A DNA stretch of 64,000 nucleotides from Paenibacillus aceti (GCF_003614185.1 NZ_KZ987724.1:5252668-5316667); one strand, 5' to 3'; numbered from the stretch's first letter, positions 24,593 through 33,655 are shown. The notes: generated from the sequence alone by a model not told the origin. A program made the numbers and translations.

Positions 24593-26431
24593 ATGATGGA
24601 ATTATTAACAAAAGTCAGAAAAATATACCGTAACTCTCGCATATCTCAAAAGTTGTTCTTAACCTTTAGCATGCTGATAGCTATACCTGCCATTGCAGTA
24701 TCCTTTTTATTTATACGTATTCAGGAAGCCCAGCTATATAAAGATGCAATGTCTAATGGAAGCAGCCATATCTCACGGATTGATGAGAAGCTGCGCAGTA
24801 AAATGGACATAATTGAAAACGCTTCCTCTACGGCATTGACGCAAAAATCCTTTGTAGATTTTATCCATTCCAATATGCGCAGCGATGGTCTGCGGCTGGT
24901 AAAATTCAGGCAAAATCAATTTGAGCAGATGCACAACATTATTCAGAGCAATGAGATGATTAGCGAACTCAGCTTCTATGTTGATAATCCTGACCTGTAT
25001 GAAATCTGGCCGGAAATCTACCATTATGACAAGTTCACGCCGCAAGATTATTGGCAGACACTCCGGGATGAGGGAGGAGCAGCTTACCGCATATTTGCGT
25101 TTCAGGATGGGGAGCACACGCTCTCTTACTATCGACTCGTACGTCTTCAGGGTCAGCAGCAGAAGCGTCCCAGCATTATGGAAATTCGCACGCCGCATAA
25201 TCTGTTTTTCAACGATCTTCTGGAAGAGACAGGAGGAGATTTCTTCTCTGTCGTGATGGAAGGAGGCGATGCATCCCGTTATATCTATAATCCTCAGCAT
25301 TCATTCTCGCAAGCAGCTGGAGAAGAGCTGGAGCAAATTCTAACCAGCATCCATCGGCAGCTGGATACGCTAGAGCAGAATAGCCCTCTGAAGGTTCAGG
25401 TAGGAGGTCAAACCTATTACGCTGTATACCGCTATCTTGTTCCGCTGGATGCCTATGTGGTAGATATTGCTTCACATCAGGCACTGATGAAGGGCCCGCG
25501 CAGCTGGTATGCGCTTGTAGTTGTCATTACCCTCTGCGTGCTGTTGCTATTGATGCTCATGGTATCACACACCACGCGGCGCCTTTTTCGCCGGTTGGAC
25601 AGCGTGCTCTCTTCTATGCGTAAAGTTCGAAAAGGGCAGCTGGATGAGAAAATTGATACAGGGCTGGAAGAAGACGAAACCGGTGACGAGATTGATGAGG
25701 TCGCCATTACCTACAATAAAATGCTGGATGAGATTAAACATTTGATGACCCAGGTCGTTGATAAACAATTGATCGCCAAAAACGCACAGCTGCATTCGCT
25801 CCATTCGCAAATCAATTCGCATTTTCTCTATAACGCGCTGGAAGCGATTCGGATGCAGGCGGAGGTCCAGCAGCAGCCGGTGATTGCCGAGGCGCTGGTA
25901 TCGCTAGGTTCATTGCTCCGCTACAGCATGAAATGGAACGGAGATACCGTATCCCTTGGAGAAGAGCTTGCCAACATCCAGAGTTATATCAAATTCATTA
26001 ACTTTATGGAGGGAGAAGGCTTCGTATTAACGGAGATACTCCCCCAGGAAGTGCTTCTCTACGCGATTCCGAAAATGTGCATGCAGCCCATCGTTGAAAA
26101 CGCCGTTCATCATGCGGCGCCCAAAGGCGGCGGTGTGCATATCCAGATCACCGTCCGGGTGGAGAATGACAACCTGTTGCTGATCGAAATCGCCGATGAC
26201 GGCGTGGGCGTCGATCCTCAGACATTGGCCGGCTTGCAAGCTGTATTGCTGGGGGAATCGGATACGCCAATCGTTGCCGGCAAGAACGGATTGGGCTTGG
26301 GGAACGTGCATAAACGCTTGCAGTTGAACTATGGCAAAGGCTATGGACTTTGGATAGACAGTGTGCAGGGCGCCTATACTCGCGTAACGATAAGGCTGCC
26401 ATGGGAAAATGGGAATCTGGGGGGATGGTAG
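24593..26431 (+). CDS. Two-component sensor histidine kinase, YesM-like
   Basis: A 612-residue membrane sensor. One span near residues 20-40 and one near 300-320 enclose an extracellular sensing domain of about 260 residues. A HAMP linker follows, then the His_kinase domain with the phospho-acceptor H410 in SQINSHFLYNALE, and an HATPase with ADDGVG and GKNGLGLGNVHKRL. The ATG at 24593 follows GTGGGGGG. It is the sensor for the response regulator that starts 2 bases after its stop. YesM-type sensors usually detect extracellular saccharides directly or through the binding protein. Confidence 0.93.
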   Translation: MMELLTKVRKIYRNSRISQKLFLTFSMLIAIPAIAVSFLFIRIQEAQLYKDAMSNGSSHISRIDEKLRSKMDIIENASSTALTQKSFVDFIHSNMRSDGLRLVKFRQNQFEQMHNIIQSNEMISELSFYVDNPDLYEIWPEIYHYDKFTPQDYWQTLRDEGGAAYRIFAFQDGEHTLSYYRLVRLQGQQQKRPSIMEIRTPHNLFFNDLLEETGGDFFSVVMEGGDASRYIYNPQHSFSQAAGEELEQILTSIHRQLDTLEQNSPLKVQVGGQTYYAVYRYLVPLDAYVVDIASHQALMKGPRSWYALVVVITLCVLLLLMLMVSHTTRRLFRRLDSVLSSMRKVRKGQLDEKIDTGLEEDETGDEIDEVAITYNKMLDEIKHLMTQVVDKQLIAKNAQLHSLHSQINSHFLYNALEAIRMQAEVQQQPVIAEALVSLGSLLRYSMKWNGDTVSLGEELANIQSYIKFINFMEGEGFVLTEILPQEVLLYAIPKMCMQPIVENAVHHAAPKGGGVHIQITVRVENDNLLLIEIADDGVGVDPQTLAGLQAVLLGESDTPIVAGKNGLGLGNVHKRLQLNYGKGYGLWIDSVQGAYTRVTIRLPWENGNLGGW

Positions 26432-26433
26432 GG

Positions 26434-28011
26434 ATGATTAACATTTTGATTGCCGATGATCAGAAGCATATTCGCGATGGATTGCAGGCTATGCTGCAGC
26501 AGTTTCCCCTGGAGCTAGGTTCTATTTACTGCGCTGCCAATGGGGTGGAAGCCCTGCAATTGCTGCGTCAACAAAACATCCAGCTGGTGATTACCGATAT
26601 CCGGATGCCGGATATGGATGGGCTTGAGTTAATGGCCCGCACCAAAGAGGAGCGTATTAAGGTGGATTATCTGATTATCAGCGGTTATAGTGATTTCGCC
26701 TATGCCCAAAGAGCCATTGCCCTCGGAGCGAAGGCCTACCTGCTCAAGCCTGTGAAGCGGGAGGATCTGCAAGCCTCGATCGAGCATGTCATGCAGGAGG
26801 TAAGAGCCAGGCAGGCGCTGTCACGCAATATGAAGCATTTGTCTCGCCTGGCTAAGGAGACAGATCGGAAAGAGCTGAGCATGTATATGCAAGGCGCGGC
26901 TAACGAAGAGGCATGGATTCTTCAGACTCAGCAGCAAAACCCGCAGCTGTGGAAGAACTATCGCTTGTGCCTGCTGCGTGAGAAGCTGTGGATTAACCAA
27001 CCGGGAGCAAGCAGTTCCCACAGCATGGAATCAATAGCCTACCGTGTATATGGCAAGCAGGGCTGCATCTGTCTGCAGCATAGTCCACAGCTGATCCTTG
27101 CTGTAGACGCATCTGTGGATACGGATGCTTTGCCAGCTGCTCTCAAAGCCGAGCAGATTCGCGCTATTTCAGTGATGACGAGTCCGCAGCAAGGATTAAA
27201 AGAGCTGCCGGCCAGCTATGTTCAAGTGATGGAGCTTTACCGCAACAGTTACCTGTTCCCCGAGCAGGACTGTATTTTGCCGGCTCATACGGAGGGACTG
27301 GCGCAGCAGTGGCAGCTTCCCTATGAGGAGATTTACGCGCTGTTCCAGCTCATAGGCACCAGAAACAATGTAAAAATCACCGAAGGGATATCCAAGCTGT
27401 TCCATAAGGATGTGCTGCAGCGTTATCACATTCGTTATACCCAGGACCTGGGCCGCGTGATGATTCAGATGCTGAGGGAATATGAGCGAGTGATCCGGCC
27501 CTACATGGGAGAAGAAGCGTTAGATATAAAATGCTTGCAGAATCTTTTCGATTATCCGGGCATTCGCGACTATATACAGGCGCTGCAGCAGCAGTTGCTT
27601 AGGCTGAATCAATTTTATTATGAATTCAAGTGCCATTATCGCAATTCGCAGGACTTAAACGAAGCGATCCGTTTTATCCATGAAAATTACTATAAACCTC
27701 TGGATTTAGCCATGGTATCCAACCATGTGTCGCTGAATTATGCGTATTTTTCAAACCTGTTCAAGAAGAATATCGGCAAAGGCTTTGCGGAATACCTGCG
27801 CGATGTGCGTATGGGAAAAGCCCGGAAGCTGTTGGCCAAGACCGAACATAAAGTTGTCGAGATCGCTGCTATGGTGGGGTACGAGAGCTACAAGAGCTTT
27901 ACGCGGGCATTTCGCGATGTGATGAACATGCAGCCCACGGAATATCGCCAACTGATACGGCGCAAGCCTGAGCAATCATTTTTAGAGGAGGATGAATATG
28001 AAACGGTGTAG
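26434..28011 (+). CDS. Response regulator with AraC-type DNA-binding domain, YesN-like
   Basis: A 525-residue regulator. The N-terminal receiver has the phosphorylation site D55 in LVITDIRMPDMDG, acidic D8/D9 in IADDQ and the conserved Lys in YLLKPVKRED. A long middle segment of about 270 residues has no clear motif. The C-terminal AraC/XylS domain (residues about 420-520) carries two helix-turn-helix units; the second reads VVEIAAMVGYESYKSFTRAF. It follows its kinase by 2 bases. Its last 14 bases overlap the start of the secreted glucanase gene, so regulator and enzyme are translationally linked. Confidence 0.93.
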   Translation: MINILIADDQKHIRDGLQAMLQQFPLELGSIYCAANGVEALQLLRQQNIQLVITDIRMPDMDGLELMARTKEERIKVDYLIISGYSDFAYAQRAIALGAKAYLLKPVKREDLQASIEHVMQEVRARQALSRNMKHLSRLAKETDRKELSMYMQGAANEEAWILQTQQQNPQLWKNYRLCLLREKLWINQPGASSSHSMESIAYRVYGKQGCICLQHSPQLILAVDASVDTDALPAALKAEQIRAISVMTSPQQGLKELPASYVQVMELYRNSYLFPEQDCILPAHTEGLAQQWQLPYEEIYALFQLIGTRNNVKITEGISKLFHKDVLQRYHIRYTQDLGRVMIQMLREYERVIRPYMGEEALDIKCLQNLFDYPGIRDYIQALQQQLLRLNQFYYEFKCHYRNSQDLNEAIRFIHENYYKPLDLAMVSNHVSLNYAYFSNLFKKNIGKGFAEYLRDVRMGKARKLLAKTEHKVVEIAAMVGYESYKSFTRAFRDVMNMQPTEYRQLIRRKPEQSFLEEDEYETV

Positions 28012-30601
28012 GGAAAAGGTGTTTTCCTTGGTTCTGGCAACAATTCTGATCGTGAGTATGGGATTATTGCCGGCCCCAAAAGTCCAGGCAGATGGAGCGG
28101 GGACGACAGTTAGCTCTATGTCTTATTTCTCGCCAGCAGACGGACCTGTGATCTCAAAATCGGGAGTCGGGCAAGCCAGCTATGGGTTTGTTATGCCAAT
28201 ATTTAATGGAGGCTCTGCAACCTGGAATGAGGTGTCCGCTGACATTGGTGTAAACGTGAAAGTGGGCAGCAATTGGGTCGACATTGACAGTGCCGGCGGC
28301 TTTATTTACAACCAGAATTGGGGGCATTGGAGCGATGGCGGCTTGTACGGCTATTGGTTCACTCTCTCGGCAACCACGGAGATTCAGCTGTACTCCAAGG
28401 CTAACGGGGTTACACTGGACTATACACTCGTATTTCAAAATATCAACAAAACAACGATCACTGCCATGTCACCGACACAAGGACCAGACATTACAGCTGG
28501 ATTTACGGGCGGTGCGGGCTTTACTTATCCTATTTTCAATAATGACTCAGCCATAATCTATGAAGCCGTGGCCGATGATTTGAAGGTGTATGTGAAGCCT
28601 CTAAACAGCAGCACCTGGGTTGATATTGACAATAATGCAGCCAGCGGCTGGATTTACGACAGCAACTTTGGACAATTCACCGAGGGTGGCGGCGGCTATT
28701 GGTTTACCGTTACGGAGTCTATTCAGGTGAAATTAGCGTCCAAGACCTCCTCGGCCAACCTGGTGTATACGATCTATTTTAATGAACCTGTGAGGAATTC
28801 CTATACGATTACCCCTTATGATGGAACGACATACACAGCGGATGAAAAAGGGGTTATTGGCATACCGCTGCCTAAAATCGACGGGGGAGCGCCGATTGGC
28901 ACCGAGCTCGGAAACTTCGTATATCAGATCAATGTCAACGGACAATGGGTAGATATGTCGAACTCGGCTCAGAGCGGATTTGTATATGCGGGTAACGGCT
29001 ACAATAACATGTCGGATGCCAATCAGTGGGGATATTGGGCCGATTATATCTATGGGCTGTGGTTCCAGCCGGTACAGGAGGATATACAGCTGCGTATCGG
29101 TTATCCGCTAAATGGGCAATTGGGCGGAAGTATCGGCAGCAACTATGTCTACTATACTTTCATCGGCAATCCGAATGCTCCGCGTCCTGACGTAACCGAT
29201 CATGAGGATATCGCCATCGGTACTTCAAACGATCCGTCGATTGCGGGCATGACGCTCATTTGGCAGGATGAATTCAATGGAACTCAGTTGGATGCCAGCA
29301 AGTGGAATTATGAACTAGGCTATTATATTGGTGATGATCCTAATAGCTGGGGTTGGGGAAATGCGGAGCTGGAGCACTATACGAATAGTGAGCAAAATGT
29401 ATTCGTACAGGATGGAAAGCTGAATATCAGAGCCTTGAACGATCCAAAGTCTTTCCCGCAAGACCCGAATCGTTATGCGCAGTACTCTTCAGGCAAGATT
29501 AATACCAAAGGCCATCTCTCGCTGCAGTATGGCAGAGTTGACTTTAGTGCCAAATTGCCTACAGGCAATGGAATCTGGCCGGCCTTGTGGATGCTTCCGG
29601 AAGATGAAGCCTATGGTGCATGGGCTGCTTCCGGGGAAATCGATGTGATGGAAGCGAAGGGACGGTTGCCTGGAACGACCAGCGGTGCGGTGCATTTTGG
29701 CGGCCAATGGCCGGTGAATAAATATATTGCCGGCGAATATCACTTCCCTGACGGGCAAACCTTCGCCAATGATTTTCACGTATATACCTTGATCTGGGAA
29801 GAGGATAACTTCAAATGGTATGTGGACGGCAAATTCTTTTTTAAAGTTACCAGAGATCAATGGTATTCGGTAGCTGCGCCTAACAATCCGAACGCGCCAT
29901 TTGATCAGCCTTTTTACATTATTATGAATCTGGCGGTTGGCGGTCATTTTGACGGCGGGCTGGCTCCGAGTCCTGGCGACATCCCGGCAACAATGCAGGT
30001 GGATTATGTGCGCGTCTATAAGCCAGGCGGCGGCGAGAATCCCGGGAACATTCCGGTGAGCGGCATCGCTTTGAATCAGACCGATGCCCAGGTGGAAGTA
30101 GACCAGCAGGTACAGTTACATGCCAATGTGACGCCAGCGAATGCAACGAATAAGCAAGTCTCATGGACTGTATCCAATGCCAGCGTTGCCTCCGTAAATC
30201 AGAACGGCGTGGTGACTGGGCTGGCTCCGGGGACGGCTACAGTAACCGCTGCAACGGTCGATGGCAATAAAACAGCCGTCTGCACCATTACGGTTCTCCC
30301 GAAGGCGCCTGCGGTTGTTATCATTGGTGACGAAGTGCGCGGACTGAAGAAGACAGGCGATAACTTGCTGTTTTATGTGAACGGGGCAACCTTTGCCGAT
30401 TTGCATTACAAGCTGAATAACGGGGGCCAGTTAAACGTAGCCATGATGCCAACGGGGGACGGCAATTATACCTATCCTATCAATAATTTGCAATACGGGG
30501 ACACGATTGAGTACTTCTTCACCTATAATCCGGGACAAGGGGCGCTGGATACTCCATGGATGACATATGTTCATGCGGTGACTCAAGGAACAGTGGAGTA
30601 A
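27998..30601 (+). CDS. Secreted multidomain GH16 beta-1,3-glucanase (laminarinase) with CBM
   Basis: An 867-residue secreted enzyme. Residues 1-31 are a signal peptide (cut near VQA). Three related modules of about 110 residues follow (about 35-395), each with a W-V-D-I/M and G-x-W-F pattern; they look like carbohydrate-binding or surface modules, and no family is named with certainty. The GH16 domain (about 415-675) has E547-x-D549-x-x-E552 in ASGEIDVMEAKGR. A Big_2 immunoglobulin-like domain (about 685-770) and a C-terminal module like CBM56 (LHYKLNNGGQLNV, GDTIEYFFTYNPG) complete it. The ATG at 27998 is six bases after AGAGGAGG. It overlaps the response regulator gene and would release oligosaccharides for the importer upstream. 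Confidence 0.93.
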   Translation: MKRCREKVFSLVLATILIVSMGLLPAPKVQADGAGTTVSSMSYFSPADGPVISKSGVGQASYGFVMPIFNGGSATWNEVSADIGVNVKVGSNWVDIDSAGGFIYNQNWGHWSDGGLYGYWFTLSATTEIQLYSKANGVTLDYTLVFQNINKTTITAMSPTQGPDITAGFTGGAGFTYPIFNNDSAIIYEAVADDLKVYVKPLNSSTWVDIDNNAASGWIYDSNFGQFTEGGGGYWFTVTESIQVKLASKTSSANLVYTIYFNEPVRNSYTITPYDGTTYTADEKGVIGIPLPKIDGGAPIGTELGNFVYQINVNGQWVDMSNSAQSGFVYAGNGYNNMSDANQWGYWADYIYGLWFQPVQEDIQLRIGYPLNGQLGGSIGSNYVYYTFIGNPNAPRPDVTDHEDIAIGTSNDPSIAGMTLIWQDEFNGTQLDASKWNYELGYYIGDDPNSWGWGNAELEHYTNSEQNVFVQDGKLNIRALNDPKSFPQDPNRYAQYSSGKINTKGHLSLQYGRVDFSAKLPTGNGIWPALWMLPEDEAYGAWAASGEIDVMEAKGRLPGTTSGAVHFGGQWPVNKYIAGEYHFPDGQTFANDFHVYTLIWEEDNFKWYVDGKFFFKVTRDQWYSVAAPNNPNAPFDQPFYIIMNLAVGGHFDGGLAPSPGDIPATMQVDYVRVYKPGGGENPGNIPVSGIALNQTDAQVEVDQQVQLHANVTPANATNKQVSWTVSNASVASVNQNGVVTGLAPGTATVTAATVDGNKTAVCTITVLPKAPAVVIIGDEVRGLKKTGDNLLFYVNGATFADLHYKLNNGGQLNVAMMPTGDGNYTYPINNLQYGDTIEYFFTYNPGQGALDTPWMTYVHAVTQGTVE

Positions 30602-30755
30602 ATTGAGGAATGGGGGCTGGAGCAAGGTTAAATCAAGCTAAACCAGTCTAGTCTAGTCTGGCCATGGCTAAGCGTGGCTCAACTAGGTAAAACGTAACCA
30701 GACCAAGATAAACCTGAACGAGATCAAGTGAGAAAAAGCCAGAACAGAACGGGAA

Positions 30756-31075
30756 CTAGACTTCGCTAAGGTGGCTGAACCAAGGAAAGTCATAGCTAGA
30801 CTTCGCTAAGCCGGTTAAACCAAGGTAAATCATAGCTAGATTTCGCTAAGGTGGCTGAACCAAGGAAAGTCATAACTAGACTTCGCTAAGGTGGCTGAAC
30901 CAAGGAAAGTTATAGCTAGACTTCGCTAAGCCGGTTGAACCAAGGTAAATCATAGCTAGATTTCGCTAAGCCGGTTAAACCAAGCCAAACCATAACTGGA
31001 ACTAGCTAAGCCTGTTAAATCAAGCTGAATCATAGCTAGATCAGGCTAAGTTTGGCTAAACTAATCAAGCTAGTC
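30756..31075 (+). repeat. Tandem array of about eight 40-bp units in the 3' flank of the glucanase gene
   Basis: Units beginning CTAGACTTCGCTAAG start at 30756, 30796, 30836, 30876, 30916 and 30956, exactly 40 bases apart. Degenerate units follow at 30996 and 31036. Two alternating unit types occur: one has GGTGGCTGAACCAAGGAAAG after the common start, the other CCGGTTAAACCAAGGTAAAT. The flanks 30620-30755 and 31076-31120 show the same CTAAG/AACCAAG vocabulary in worn form. Forty is not a multiple of three and no frame is open through it. It lies between the glucanase stop codon and a strong terminator, so it is probably transcribed as a long 3' untranslated region. Confidence 0.92.
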
Positions 31076-31156
31076 AAAACCCAACAAGACCAGACTAAAA
31101 CCAGAACTAAGCCCTGCTTGTACGCATTAACCCAAACCGGTTTTTGAATTGCAGAA

Positions 31157-31199
31157 AGGGCGTCTCCAAGCCGAAAGACCTTGGGGACGCTCTTTTTTT
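31157..31199 (+). terminator. Strong terminator of the beta-glucan operon
   Basis: A 14-bp stem (AGGGCGTCTCCAAG with CTTGGGGACGCTCT, three G-T pairs) is followed by seven T. It lies 555 bases after the glucanase stop codon, beyond the 40-bp array. Confidence 0.92.
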
Positions 31200-31317
31200 G
31201 CATAAAGGTTGGAAACAGCTTGTTCGCCAGGGATTCTAATGTGCCAAGTTGATTTGTATAATGAAATTATTGGTAACCAGAGTTGTGGATTAGGCAGGGA
31301 ATATGTGGCAGCAAGAT

Positions 31318-31504
31318 TCTAACGAAACAGGGTATCGTTATTCAAGCCCAAAAGGGCAGCTAAAAATTGTAACGAAACGTGGTATCGCTATTTTGCTAAA
31401 ATAGGGGCTTAAGGCGAGAATTTACCCCAAATAGCGATACACCGTTTCGTTAGATGTGAAAACCTTCTTATTTCGTGGCAATAGCGATATGTAGTTTCGT
31501 TAGC
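31318..31504. repeat. Dispersed 50-bp-pitch repeat element, copy 3 (two direct, two inverted units)
   Basis: Direct cores begin at 31318 and 31368. Inverted cores end at 31454 and 31504. Both pitches are exactly 50 bases. The core sequences TCTAACGAAACAGGGTATCG and AACGAAACGTGGTATCGCTA match copies 1 and 2. The downstream edge touches the region just before kptA; the inverted core ends 50 bases before its likely start codon, so the promoter of kptA must lie within or very near the element. Confidence 0.9.
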
Positions 31505-31554
31505 GTGAAGTGGAGCAGAAAGAAATAAGTGGACAGAAAAGTGAAGTGATAAAG

Positions 31555-32105
31555 ATGTTAAGTCAAACCCGGGAAAAAGACTTGAGTAAAATGATGAGCA
31601 AGATCCTTCGGCACACGCCTGAGGACTTTGGCGTTGTCCTGGATCCGGAGGATGGCACGTGTTCGATAAGCACCTTACTGGCCGCCATTCAGGCCCAGTC
31701 CAGGTGGTTGTGGGTGAAGCAGGAGGATATAGAGCAGGTGGTTCGCAATTCGGACAAACAGCGTTTTGAAATTAAAGCCGACCGTATCAAGGCAAGGTAT
31801 GGGCATAGTCATGATAAAATACAATATGCCCCGGGAAACCCTCCGGCTATTTTATACCACGGTACGAACATGAGGCATTGCCATTCATTTTGAAGGAAGG
31901 ACTACGCCCGATGGGCCGGCAGTATGTTCATTTGTCGGAAGGCACCCATTTTGCAGCGTTGGCAGGAAGCCGAAGGGGAGAACTGGTCATGCTTCAGGTT
32001 GATACGTCAGCTGCACAGCAGCAGGGGATCATTTTCTATGACGCGGGTAATCAAGTTTGGTTGTCAGATCAAGTGCCGCCGGTCTGTCTTTCGGTTACAA
32101 AGTAA
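31555..32105 (+). pseudogene. kptA: RNA 2'-phosphotransferase (KptA/Tpt1 family), disrupted by a frameshift
   Basis: The first part (31555-31893) reads LSKMMSKILRHTPEDFGV, with the catalytic R-H pair, through to ILYHGTN. The second part, in another frame up to 32105, reads EALPFILKEGLRPMGRQYVH, then LSEGTH and ends LSVTK. A single missing base near 31875, between AACAT and GAGGCA, separates them; restoring it gives a normal KptA of about 183 residues with all conserved Arg/His positions. KptA removes a 2'-phosphate from RNA using NAD. The start is uncertain: ATG 31555 fits the family, and a GTG at 31510 is also possible. A real mutation and a sequencing error cannot be told apart here. Confidence 0.82.
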
Positions 32106-32529
32106 AAAACGCACTGTCATGGATACAAACAAACAAATGGGCTCCTGCTGCACAGGGGCCCATTTTGCGTTTATGATCCCTGATGCTCAAGAGGCGTGCC
32201 GTGTTGTTCCGTGTTGAATCAGATCAAGTGCCGCCGGTCTGTCTTTCGGTTACAAAATAAAAAACGCACTGTCATGGATATAAACAAACAAATGGGCTCC
32301 TGCTGCATAGGGGCCCATTTTGCGTGTATGATCCCTGATGCTCAAGAGGGGTGCCGTGTTGTTCCGTGTGGAATCAGATCAAGTGCCGCCGGTCTGTCTT
32401 TCGGTTACAAAGTAAAAAACGCACTGTCATGGATACAAACAAACAAATGGGCTCCTGCTGCACAGGGGCCCATTTTGCGTTCATGATCCCTGATGCTCAA
32501 GAGGTGTGCCGTGTTGTTCCGCGTTGAAT
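32065..32529. repeat. Three tandem copies of a 155-bp unit between kptA and lacI
   Basis: Copies span 32065-32219, 32220-32374 and 32375-32529 and differ at only a few bases. Each copy holds the last codons of kptA (DQVPPVCLSVTK and stop), a terminator hairpin and the last codons of the convergent LacI-type gene (IQRGTTRHTS and stop). Thus the whole convergent junction was triplicated. The kptA ending in copy 1 and the lacI ending in copy 3 are the ones in use; the others are spare. Confidence 0.95.
32135..32165. terminator. Bidirectional terminator hairpin, present three times
   Basis: A 13-bp stem, AAATGGGCTCCTG with CAGGGGCCCATTT (one G-T pair), has T-rich tails on both strands. It recurs at 32290-32320 and 32445-32475 inside the 155-bp copies and separates the convergent kptA and LacI-type genes. 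Confidence 0.85.
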
Positions 32530-33483
32530 CAGTTCATTATCCATCTGGTGATTCATTTCTTCCAGCGGCTGCTGCTCAATCTTCTTGATCAGGATGCGGG
32601 CAGCCAGCATGCCCATTTCATAAATCGGCTGAGCTACCGTAGATAATTCCGGGTAGACCATTTCTCCAAGCGGAATGCCGTCATATCCAATGATTTGTAC
32701 CTGATCCGGTACACGAATCCCGCGTTTTTGCATCACGCGAAGCGCGCCTATCGCCATTAAGTCATTGCCGGCAAAGATGCCATCAATATCAGGGTGTGTC
32801 TCAAAGATTTTATTTACTGCTTCTGAAGCCTCTTTTAACTGAAAATTTCCGTTAACAATAAGCTTAGGGGTGAACCAATCTAAATCTTCAACCAGATCGA
32901 GATACCCCTGGCAGCGTTCCTCTGCAATCCATAATCCTTTTGGCCCCCGAATGTGCATGATCTTGGTACAGCCTTGCTGCAGCAAGGCTTGTACGGCCAA
33001 ACGCGCACCCTCGCGATTTTTCGAAGAAATAGTGGGTACCGTCTGGAAATTGAAGCGATCCAGGGCAACCAACGGAACCTGTAACTGGTCTATCTCATTC
33101 GAGGACAAGGTATTTGTAGCCATAATAAATCCGTCAATGTATTTTTGTTTTAATGTTTGAATGTATTGTCTTTCCACGGCTGGGGAATCATTGGTATTGC
33201 AAAGTATCGTAGTGTATCCGTACATTTGCGTTACCTTCTCCACGGCAAGCGCAAGTTCATTAAAGAACGGATTCGTAATATCAGGTACGATGAGAGCGAT
33301 CGTTTTGGAGGATTTCTTGGATAAACTACGAGCAATATCATTGGGTGTGTATTGTAACATTTCGATAGCTTCATGAACTTTCTGGACCGTATCTTTATGA
33401 ACATACCCCTTCTGATTAAGGACGCGAGAAACGGTCGCCACGGAAACCCCTGCTAATTTTGAAACATCTCGAATCGTTGGGAT
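32497..33483 (-). CDS. LacI-family regulator of the ribonucleoside operon, apparent ATC start
   Basis: A LacI/RbsR-type repressor. The helix-turn-helix begins PTIRDVSKLAGVSVATVSRV, so the family alignment puts the start codon at 33483-33481. That codon reads ATC, 8 bases after AAAGGAG. An in-frame stop lies seven codons further up. The only common start downstream is GTG at 33441, which would delete half of the DNA-binding motif. The effector domain (about residues 60-320) is a complete periplasmic-binding type I fold, ending in the C-terminal tail coded by the third 155-bp copy. It is divergent from the nucleoside hydrolase operon and likely represses it through the nearby ACCGGTTA sites. 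Confidence 0.85.
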   Translation of the reverse strand: MPTIRDVSKLAGVSVATVSRVLNQKGYVHKDTVQKVHEAIEMLQYTPNDIARSLSKKSSKTIALIVPDITNPFFNELALAVEKVTQMYGYTTILCNTNDSPAVERQYIQTLKQKYIDGFIMATNTLSSNEIDQLQVPLVALDRFNFQTVPTISSKNREGARLAVQALLQQGCTKIMHIRGPKGLWIAEERCQGYLDLVEDLDWFTPKLIVNGNFQLKEASEAVNKIFETHPDIDGIFAGNDLMAIGALRVMQKRGIRVPDQVQIIGYDGIPLGEMVYPELSTVAQPIYEMGMLAARILIKKIEQQPLEEMNHQMDNELIQRGTTRHTS

Positions 33484-33570
33484 TGTTCTCAGCTCCTTTT
33501 GTTACTACTTTCTATACTACTATACTTAATAAATATCAGGTATTCAACTGCATCAAACTCCAAAATTAGG

Positions 33571-33614
33571 ATACCGGTTACACAATATTTTATGAAACAT
33601 GTTACCGGTTCCAC
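33571..33614. promoter_or_regulatory. Two LacI-type operator sites
   Basis: ATACCGGTTACACA (33571-33584) and TGTTACCGGTTCCACA (33600-33615) share the core TACCGGTT, an inverted repeat with a central CG, which is the usual LacI-family pattern. They lie in the divergent region between the regulator and the nucleoside operon. Confidence 0.65.
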
Positions 33615-33655
33615 ATTATTCACATCAATTCTAATAATTTCAAGGAATATACGTA

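Noticed and set aside
30756-31075. CRISPR array with 40-bp period
   Set aside because: The units are contiguous, with no unique spacers.
32196-32486. Small repetitive protein
   Set aside because: It is only the 155-bp repeat read in one frame; the repeat carries spare gene ends and terminators.
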